This document shows positions 15,427 to 20,708 of a DNA stretch of 20,708 nt, one piece after another; position 1 is the first letter of the stretch; the number at the start of each line of letters is the position of its first letter. The DNA is from Candidatus Heimdallarchaeota archaeon (GTDB taxonomy: Archaea > Asgardarchaeota > Heimdallarchaeia > Heimdallarchaeales > Kariarchaeaceae), in contig JALUTL010000345.1 in the NCBI GenBank assembly GCA_027016475.1, positions 1 to 20,708 on the forward strand, written 5' to 3'. The notes under the pieces are model-generated. The model did not search any database. It saw only the letters and a list, made by a program, of their open reading frames with translations, and was not told where the DNA came from. Made by a program: the position numbers and the translations under genes.

Positions 15427-15652
15427 ATTCGATCACCTGTGTGTTCTCTGTTTTTTCATATAGAAATAACTTTAGAACTTATCGTATAACTTTCAGACAA
15501 TGTACTACAATATTCAAAGCAATCTGTACATTCGATTATGAACAGACCTATCTGGATATTCGAATATTGAAGAGATATGCAATTATAAGTATGAAACGCG
15601 CCTAAACTTGTGACATATGTATTAAAAACACAATAACAAAGGTGAAACGTAT
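15427..15652. promoter_or_regulatory. Shared divergent promoter region with ATATTCGAATAT palindrome
   Basis: This 226-bp region separates the two divergent genes. Leftward: Shine-Dalgarno AGGTGATC (15431-15438) and TATA-like TTCTATATG (15459-15467). Rightward: AAAGGTGA (15638-15645), seven bases before the ATG at 15653, and a TATA-like TTATAAG (15583-15589). A perfect 12-bp palindrome, ATATTCGAATAT (15556-15567), lies between them and is a candidate operator for both genes. No other gene is seen. Confidence 0.5.
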
Positions 15653-17071
15653 ATGAGTGAAGTTCCTCCTGACAGTCAGTGGAATGATGAGAGATCCAAT
15701 AGCGATGAATTTCAAGAAGTTGGCTCGGAAGACCAACAGGAGGGATTGAATCCAAATTCCGATAAAATGCCGATAGATCCAATTAATGAAAAAGAAAGCA
15801 AAGCACCGCAAATCGAGCTACTAAGAGGGGATTTGAAGTATCCGAGCAATGAATTCATGCCTGGTGATTTGATCACTTTGGAAATAAGCAACATTGGTGA
15901 TTGGAAATCAACTGTTGTTCTGCTGACAGATTCCAGAGGAGAAAACCGATATAAAGCCAGAAGGCGTGGGTCTGTGGTAATCTTTGGAACCAAACTGAAT
16001 TTCACTCGTCGCTTCGGGGAGTGGGTATTTCATATTGAGGTTCCGTTAATAGATGGGACAGAGACAACTATTACGCACGCATTTGAGATGAAGGAGTATG
16101 TGGAAACACCTCCCGAAATTTTGGCGAAACAAATACCTATAGGGACTGTTGACGCACCTTCGGAATATGAAGAATCAATTTCTGGGAAAGAAGAAGTTGA
16201 GCAAAAATCGGATAAAATCAAAGAAATTCCAGTCAACCAGCTTCCAGGTATCGGATCAACATATGAAAAAAGGTTGGGAGAACAAGGAATTCTGTTCGTT
16301 TCCCATTTGGCCGCTATGGATGCTTCACGCATTCGCGAAATTACAAAAGCACCAATGAAAAAAGCAACCCAGTGGGAAGAATTGGCAAAAGAAGTTATGC
16401 AGGACATAAATCATCCCCTATGGAAATTCGCAATTATTCCTGAAAAAGAGGGTATTGCACAAGACGAAAGACCAGTAACAGAAATCAAGGGTATAGGAAA
16501 GAAAACTGCGGAACAATTGGGGGCTGTCGGCATTCGTACAGTCAAAGAATTGGCAGAGGCAAATTTAGAATCTCTTCTATCCATTTTTTCAGAAGGAAAG
16601 GCCAAACGATTCATTCAGCTTGCGCAAGAAGCCCTTTCTGGAGAGCAATCAATAAAAGAAACTCCAATACCTAACCAATCGGACTCCAACCTGGAGACAG
16701 TTCCGGGAATCGGACCGACCTTCAGAAAACGTCTGGAATCCGCTGGAATAAATGAAGTTGAACAACTGAAAGCCATCGAAGACGAAAAACTTGCAAAGAT
16801 ACTGTCCATCTCACTTAAACGAGCACGCAAAATCAAAATGAACCTTGAAAAGGACAAAGAAAGTACACTGGGCGACCCTGCTCACCAACTTCAAATGCTT
16901 GATGGGTTGGGACCGACTTATGCCAAGCGATTGATTGCTGGTGGGATTCAATCGATAAAGGATCTTCTCGAAAAAGATGAAGAGTTGATCAAAGAACTTT
17001 CTAAAGCTTCTTTAAAGAAAGTTAAGGGATGGAAAAGCCAAGCGGAGGAATTGGTGAGGCATGAATCTTGA
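15653..17071 (+). CDS. Protein with Ig-like domain and four tandem helix-hairpin-helix units
   Basis: The 472-aa protein starts with a low-complexity acidic segment (1-50). A beta-sandwich-like domain follows (about 52-147; GDLITLEISNIGDW is typical of Ig/CARDB-like folds). An acidic linker leads to four helix-hairpin-helix units of the DUF4332/HhH_5 type, each opening with a G-I/L-G hairpin: LPGIGSTYEKRL (197-208), IKGIGKKTAEQL (278-289), VPGIGPTFRKRL (350-361) and LDGLGPTYAKRL (416-427). Such hairpins bind DNA non-specifically or act as protein-protein modules; no nuclease or polymerase motif is present. AAAGGTGA upstream fixes the start. Its last 11 bp overlap the 79-aa membrane protein gene, so the two are co-expressed. 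Function unknown. Confidence 0.85.
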   Translation: MSEVPPDSQWNDERSNSDEFQEVGSEDQQEGLNPNSDKMPIDPINEKESKAPQIELLRGDLKYPSNEFMPGDLITLEISNIGDWKSTVVLLTDSRGENRYKARRRGSVVIFGTKLNFTRRFGEWVFHIEVPLIDGTETTITHAFEMKEYVETPPEILAKQIPIGTVDAPSEYEESISGKEEVEQKSDKIKEIPVNQLPGIGSTYEKRLGEQGILFVSHLAAMDASRIREITKAPMKKATQWEELAKEVMQDINHPLWKFAIIPEKEGIAQDERPVTEIKGIGKKTAEQLGAVGIRTVKELAEANLESLLSIFSEGKAKRFIQLAQEALSGEQSIKETPIPNQSDSNLETVPGIGPTFRKRLESAGINEVEQLKAIEDEKLAKILSISLKRARKIKMNLEKDKESTLGDPAHQLQMLDGLGPTYAKRLIAGGIQSIKDLLEKDEELIKELSKASLKKVKGWKSQAEELVRHES

Positions 17072-17300
17072 TGATAATCAATTGACATTAGTTGTATTTG
17101 TTATCCTGTTCATTCTCTTCTTGCCATTCATTGCCCAAGCTGTTAGAACTGCACTATTAACATGGGACAACAGGGAATCTGTTCCGAAGGAAAGGAAAAG
17201 AGAAGTGTTTCTAGTGACACCCACGATGATTATTGTTGCCTTTCTCTTGATAAATTGGTTGGTTCTTGTCGTAATCAATATTCTTCGACAGTCGATCTAA
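17061..17300 (+). CDS. Small two-helix membrane protein
   Basis: The 79-aa protein has transmembrane segments at about 8-31 and 52-74, joined by a charged loop (TWDNRESVPKERKRE, 34-48). The start overlaps the end of the helix-hairpin-helix gene by 11 bp, with GGAGG (17044-17048) and GGTGAGG (17053-17059) upstream inside that gene. This supports a real, translationally coupled gene, possibly a membrane partner of the larger protein. The stop overlaps sufC on the other strand by 4 bp. No family recognised. Confidence 0.7.
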   Translation: MNLDDNQLTLVVFVILFILFLPFIAQAVRTALLTWDNRESVPKERKREVFLVTPTMIIVAFLLINWLVLVVINILRQSI

Positions 17301-18052
17301 GCAGCTTGCTCTTTGATTAATTCGTCATAGCCTTTTGATTCAAGTTCATCAGCCAATTCTGGTCCTCCAGAATGAACAATTCGTCCTTGATGCATCAAAT
17401 AGATTACGTTGGGTTTTGTGTGGGAGAGGAGCCTATTGTAATGAGTGATAAGGAGAAATCCAGTTCCTGTTTGTTCTTTCTGCTCGAGTATTGCCTGTGC
17501 AACTGCCTTGAGAGCATCAATGTCCAATCCACTGTCAATTTCATCCAATATTGCAATCTCTGGTTTCAAAACCTTGAGCTGAATCAGCTCACCCTTCTTC
17601 CTTTCACCACCTGATGCATTTTCATTGACTCCTCTGGAAATGAAGGTTTCATTGAGTCCAACAGTGGTCAACTCTTCCTTCAGTCTTCGGTGGAACTTAA
17701 TTGGGTTTTCCAACTTTTGGTCGGGATATTTCATATGCAAGGCAGTTCTCAAAAAGTTGGACAATGTTACGCCTTCAATAGCTGTCGGACTTTGGAACCC
17801 CAAAAACAGCCCCAGTCTTGCTCTTTCATCTGTTGACATCTCTAAAATGCTTTCGCCATTGAATTTAATGTCACCTTTCGTGACTACATAGTCTGGATGA
17901 CCAAAAATTGCTTTTGCCAAGGTCGACTTGCCTGATCCATTTCTTCCCATTATCCCTGCAATTTTCCCTGATTCAATAGTCAAGGTCACTCCATGCAGGA
18001 TTTCTTCGTCTTCAACTTTTACATGTAAATCAATAATTTCTAATTTTGACAT
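17297..18052 (-). CDS. sufC: SufC, ABC-type ATPase of the SUF Fe-S assembly complex
   Basis: This 251-aa ABC ATPase powers the SufBC(D) scaffold that builds iron-sulfur clusters. Visible motifs are Walker A GRNGSGKST, the Q-loop in FLGFQSPT, the SufC-type signature ASGGERKKGE, Walker B IAILDEIDSGLD and the switch histidine in ITHYNRLL. SufC differs from transport ATPases by this SGGE-(R/K)-K signature and the lack of membrane partners. ATG at 18052 is chosen because GGTGAT (18057-18062) lies four bases upstream; an ATG at 18058 overlapping the sufU stop is a close alternative. Longer in-frame extension to 18133 is only sufU read in another frame. It is the last gene of the operon. Confidence 0.95.
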   Translation of the reverse strand: MSKLEIIDLHVKVEDEEILHGVTLTIESGKIAGIMGRNGSGKSTLAKAIFGHPDYVVTKGDIKFNGESILEMSTDERARLGLFLGFQSPTAIEGVTLSNFLRTALHMKYPDQKLENPIKFHRRLKEELTTVGLNETFISRGVNENASGGERKKGELIQLKVLKPEIAILDEIDSGLDIDALKAVAQAILEQKEQTGTGFLLITHYNRLLSHTKPNVIYLMHQGRIVHSGGPELADELESKGYDELIKEQAA

Positions 18053-18057
18053 ATCCA

Positions 18058-18450
18058 TCACCTTTTGTTTACTTGCTCTCCTTTGTATTTCAATAGGGCT
18101 CCCTGGAGAACCTTCAATCCAAGCAAGGCACATTTCAGCCTTATCGGACTGAGGGGAACACCTAATAATTCTCTGATTTCATCAGCACCAAGCTCTTCAA
18201 CTTCCTCGACAGTCATCCCTTCTACGGTTTCCGTCAACATCGATGCAGACGCTTGGCTTATCGCGCAGCCTCTTCCTTTGAAGGTTGCCCGTTTAATTTT
18301 CCCATCATCGTCTATTTTTACCCAAAAATGGATTTCGTCTCCACACACGGGATTTGTATCTTCAAAATCCACTGTGGCATCCGCCATTTCTTCATGGTTC
18401 AGCGGATTTTTGTAATGCTCAAGTATGTTTTCCCTGTAAATGTTGTTCAT
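18058..18450 (-). CDS. sufU: SufU/IscU-type scaffold or sulfur-transfer protein
   Basis: The 130-aa protein has the three conserved cysteines and the aspartate of the NifU-N/IscU family: C36 and D38 in NPVCGDE, C62 in GRGCAISQAS and C107 in RLKCALL. SufU proteins bind zinc and accept persulfide from SufS; IscU assembles 2Fe-2S clusters. This protein is mixed. The residue before the third cysteine is lysine, as in SufU, not the histidine of IscU. However, the spacing C62-C107 is 45 residues, as in IscU, so the roughly 20-residue insertion of Firmicute SufU is missing. Placement between sufS and sufC favours a SufU role. AGGTGG six bases before the ATG overlaps the sufS stop. Confidence 0.9.
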   Translation of the reverse strand: MNNIYRENILEHYKNPLNHEEMADATVDFEDTNPVCGDEIHFWVKIDDDGKIKRATFKGRGCAISQASASMLTETVEGMTVEEVEELGADEIRELLGVPLSPIRLKCALLGLKVLQGALLKYKGEQVNKR

Positions 18451-18460
18451 TTATATCCAC

Positions 18461-19699
18461 CTAGCTGAAGAGTGCCTTCACTTCTTTGAGCACTTCTACA
18501 GTTTTATCTACTTCTTCATAGTTATTATAGATATAGAATGAAACCCTGTTGGTAGCAGGGATCGACATTGCACGCATCAATGGTTGGGCACAATGGTGGC
18601 CAGCCCTAATCGCTATACCATGCTCATCCAATATGGTTGAAACGTCATGAGGGTGAATCAGCTCACCATCATCGTTGAAAACATTGAAACTGACTACTCC
18701 TCCTCTATATTCCGAAGGTGGGCCATAAATCTGGACGAAATCAAGCTCTGAGAACCGCTCCATGGTGTACTTAGTCAACTCACGTTCCATCTTGTGGACA
18801 CGTTCCATTCCGATGTTGGACAGATAATCAATGGCAACTCCTAGACCTATCCCACCTCCGACATTAGGCGTGCCAGCCTCAAACTTCCAAGGAAGATCAT
18901 TCCAGGTAGCTCTCTCATAGTCGACATACTTTATCATCTCCCCTCCATACAACAGTGGCTCAAAATCCTCAAGAACTTCTTCTTTCCCGATCAGCCCACC
19001 GATTCCCATAGGTGCAAGCATCTTGTGTCCACTGAAGGCCAGAAAATCAACACCTAAATCAGCAAAATCGACAGGAAGATGCGGTACGCTTTGTGCACCA
19101 TCCAAAAGAACCAAACTTCCATGAGCTTTGGCAATGTCTACGATGTCCTTAACTGGATTAATTGTTCCTAGAACGTTGCTCATGTGAGGAATTGAGACCA
19201 ATTTTGTTCGATCTGTGATGACCTTTTCTGCAGATTCCAAGTTCAATGTCTCGAATTTGTCCAACTCAATGAATTTAAGCTTCGCCCCAGTCTTTCTGGC
19301 CAATACTTGAAAGGGGACAATGTTGGAATGATGCTCCATCCGAGTCACAACTATCTCATCATCACGTTCCAAACGGTCATACATGCCATGTGCTACGATG
19401 TTGAGTCCTTCAGTCGTATTTTTCGTGAAAATGACTTCCTGAAATTTTGCATTCAGAAATTTTGCAACCTTTAGGTGGGCTTCTTCATACTTTTCAGAGG
19501 CTTCCTCGCTGAGTGCATGTATTCCTCTATGTACATTTGCATTGTATCTTAGATAGTAGTCGGCTATGGCATCAACAACCTGCTTAGGTTTTTGAGTAGT
19601 CGCGGCATTGTCCAAATAAATGAGTGGAACATTGTTTCGAACCTTGCGAGAGAGTATTGGAAAATCCTTCCGTATGTTTTCTATTGAGAGCTGATCCAT
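18461..19699 (-). CDS. sufS: SufS-type cysteine desulfurase
   Basis: This 412-aa PLP enzyme turns cysteine into alanine and enzyme-bound persulfide for Fe-S assembly. The PLP lysine is K226 in FSGHKMLAPMG, D200 contacts the pyridine nitrogen (LLDGAQS), and H123 in MEHHSN stacks on the cofactor. The persulfide cysteine is C370 in IRAGHHCAQP, the SufS-type (class II) pattern with a short loop. Length is typical of SufS. ATG at 19699 fits the usual start, with GGTGG just upstream and a TATA-like box at 19731-19740; longer starts at 19729 or 19777 would overlap that promoter. It precedes sufU by 10 bp, fitting the SufS-SufU persulfide relay. Confidence 0.95.
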   Translation of the reverse strand: MDQLSIENIRKDFPILSRKVRNNVPLIYLDNAATTQKPKQVVDAIADYYLRYNANVHRGIHALSEEASEKYEEAHLKVAKFLNAKFQEVIFTKNTTEGLNIVAHGMYDRLERDDEIVVTRMEHHSNIVPFQVLARKTGAKLKFIELDKFETLNLESAEKVITDRTKLVSIPHMSNVLGTINPVKDIVDIAKAHGSLVLLDGAQSVPHLPVDFADLGVDFLAFSGHKMLAPMGIGGLIGKEEVLEDFEPLLYGGEMIKYVDYERATWNDLPWKFEAGTPNVGGGIGLGVAIDYLSNIGMERVHKMERELTKYTMERFSELDFVQIYGPPSEYRGGVVSFNVFNDDGELIHPHDVSTILDEHGIAIRAGHHCAQPLMRAMSIPATNRVSFYIYNNYEEVDKTVEVLKEVKALFS

Positions 19700-19730
19700 T
19701 TGAGCCACCACACATATCTTGAATGCCATC

Positions 19731-19740
19731 TTTTTATGAA
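19731..19740 (-). promoter_or_regulatory. TATA-like box for sufS
   Basis: Minus-strand TTCATAAAAA is centred about 35 nt before the ATG at 19699. That gives a leader of roughly 10 nt that holds the GGTGG ribosome-binding site. It suggests that sufS-sufU-sufC can be transcribed apart from sufB. Confidence 0.4.
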
Positions 19741-19820
19741 AGTTCAAAGAGCCCTGAACTTTTTTGTCAGATGGCATGCATTCATGATATCTTTATCTCA
19801 TCAATTTATTTAATCCAAAA

Positions 19821-19836
19821 GATAATTAAAATTATC
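19821..19836. repeat. 16-bp inverted repeat between sufB and sufS
   Basis: Two perfect 7-bp arms, GATAATT and AATTATC, flank a 2-nt centre, four bases after the sufB stop. On the minus strand TTTT follows directly. It may be an operator for sufS or part of a terminator of the sufB transcript; the sequence alone does not decide. Confidence 0.45.
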
Positions 19837-19840
19837 AACT

Positions 19841-20708
19841 TTATCCGATTGCTCCATATTCGGCCATATCAAGTTCAATCAGTCGGTTCAGTTCCACTGC
19901 ATACTCCATTGGAAGCTCTTTGGCAAAGGGTTCAAAGAATCCCATACAAACTAGCGCCAATGCTTCATTTTCTGGTAGGCCTCTGCTCATCAGATAGAAC
20001 ATGGTTTCCTTTCCAATCTTGCCGACAGTTGCCTCATGAGTGATTGTGGCATCGTCTCGTTGGATTTCTTGATAAGGTATGGTATCACTTGCTGATTCAT
20101 CATCCAACAGAAGAGCATCACAAATTACGTTGGAAACGACATTTTTCGCATTTGGTGCAACCTTTACAAGCCCTCGGTAAGTCGTTTTTCCATTTCCTCG
20201 TGAAATGCTCTTTGCTGTGATCCTTGATTGTGTATTTGGAGCCAAATGCAGAATCTTTGCGCCAGTGTCCTGATGTTGGTTATGGGATGCATACGCAACA
20301 GACAGAACCTCGCCTTTTGCTCCTTCACCAAGCAAGTAGATTGAGGGGTATTTCATGGTCAATTTGGAGCCAATGTTTCCATCGACCCATTCGACCAAGG
20401 CATTTTTGTAGGCATGTGCCCTTTTGGTAACCAAATTGTACACATTGTTGGACCAGTTCTGGATGGTTGTATATCTGATCCTTGCACCTTCCAATGCCAC
20501 AAGCTCGACTACGGCAGAGTGAAGTGAATCGCTGGAATATGTTGGTGCAGTGCATCCTTCAATGTAATGAACATCGGATCCTTCCTCAGCTATAATGAGG
20601 GTACGTTCGAATTGGCCGACGTTTTTTGCATTAATTCTGAAATAAGCCTGAAGTGGTACATCTACCTTAACTCCTTTTGGAACAACAATGAACGATCCGC
20701 CTGACCAG
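19841..20708 (-). CDS. sufB: SufB, Fe-S scaffold subunit (partial, N-terminus outside the window)
   Basis: The frame is open to the right edge, giving the last 288 residues of a protein normally of about 465-480 aa. The visible part starts WSGGSFIVVPKG and contains the SufB core: YIEGCTAP with the conserved cysteine, IRYTTIQNWSNNVYNL, VEWVDGNIGSK, the second cysteine region VICDALLL and the HEAT motif with the His-Glu pair linked to cluster assembly in E. coli SufB. These blocks, above all EGCTAP and HEAT, identify SufB rather than SufD. SufB binds SufC and accepts sulfur. ATG-like codons near 20500 are internal, not the start. No sufD lies between here and sufC. Confidence 0.95.
   Translation of the reverse strand, partial: WSGGSFIVVPKGVKVDVPLQAYFRINAKNVGQFERTLIIAEEGSDVHYIEGCTAPTYSSDSLHSAVVELVALEGARIRYTTIQNWSNNVYNLVTKRAHAYKNALVEWVDGNIGSKLTMKYPSIYLLGEGAKGEVLSVAYASHNQHQDTGAKILHLAPNTQSRITAKSISRGNGKTTYRGLVKVAPNAKNVVSNVICDALLLDDESASDTIPYQEIQRDDATITHEATVGKIGKETMFYLMSRGLPENEALALVCMGFFEPFAKELPMEYAVELNRLIELDMAEYGAIG

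Noticed and set aside
14047..15463. Plus-strand open frames opposite the 725-aa gene
   Set aside because: Their translations are composition shadows of the acidic repeat protein (Ser/Phe/Leu-rich) without any domain pattern.
18053..18133. 27-residue extension of SufC
   Set aside because: It is the coding region of SufU read in another frame; the GGTGAT site supports 18052.
19700..19777. 26-residue N-terminal extension of SufS
   Set aside because: The region holds the TATA-like box and GGTGG site for the ATG at 19699, and the extension does not resemble SufS N-termini.
19841..20500. A complete short SufB/SufD gene starting near 20500
   Set aside because: The same frame continues upstream to the window edge with clear SufB sequence (YIEGCTAP, FRINAKNVGQFERT), so this is the C-terminal part of one long gene.
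1..20708. tRNA, rRNA, CRISPR array, insertion sequence or prophage
   Set aside because: No tRNA-like cloverleaf, regularly spaced repeats, transposase or phage gene was seen; intergenic gaps are all short.

Overview
The window reads as an archaeal chromosome segment. It is AT-rich and packed with 24 protein genes (one cut by the right edge). Several first-in-operon genes have an A/T-only TATA-like box centred about 25-28 nt before the start codon and little or no leader. Internal or led genes carry GGTGA/AGGTG-type Shine-Dalgarno sites. GTG starts are used, and exported proteins are rich in N-X-S/T sequons. The gene mix (SUF cluster with SufS/SufU, SDR-type threonine dehydrogenase, YgfZ, tandem helix-hairpin-helix and HEAT/DUF11-like proteins) would fit a mesophilic archaeon such as an Asgard lineage. 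That lineage call is a guess, because no rRNA or ribosomal protein gene is present. I see no tRNA, rRNA, CRISPR array, IS element or phage gene.

Region 1 (1-7114) looks like an uncharacterised biosynthetic neighbourhood. A winged-helix regulator is followed by a CDP-alcohol phosphatidyltransferase. Facing them is a tightly coupled minus-strand operon: unknown 174-aa protein, divergent 6-pyruvoyltetrahydropterin synthase (PTPS) homologue, GT4 glycosyltransferase, SAM methyltransferase. Behind it lie a small membrane protein, a PrxQ-type peroxiredoxin, a 2-hydroxyacid dehydrogenase homologue without two of its catalytic residues, and a zinc-less MDR dehydrogenase resembling BchC. Three of the enzymes are altered at the active site, so the product is probably not a standard pterin. 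A modified phospho-glycolipid or a small polar metabolite is the best inference.

Region 2 (7105-10147) holds a large exported, membrane-anchored, sequon-rich protein, a divergent PIG-L/LmbE-type deacetylase (possibly part of the region 1 pathway) and a small multi-pass membrane protein. Region 3 (10201-12571) holds YgfZ/IBA57-like iron-sulfur maintenance protein, L-threonine 3-dehydrogenase and a Nudix hydrolase.

Region 4 (12606-17300) is a second unexplained module. A six-helix membrane protein and a HEAT plus DUF11-like 725-aa protein are divergent from a protein with an Ig-like domain and four helix-hairpin-helix units, which overlaps a two-helix membrane protein. Region 5 (17297-20708) is a SUF iron-sulfur cluster operon in the order sufB-sufS-sufU-sufC (minus strand). 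SufB and SufC form the scaffold ATPase, SufS supplies sulfur, and SufU accepts or transfers it. All five convergent gene pairs in the window overlap at their 3' ends.
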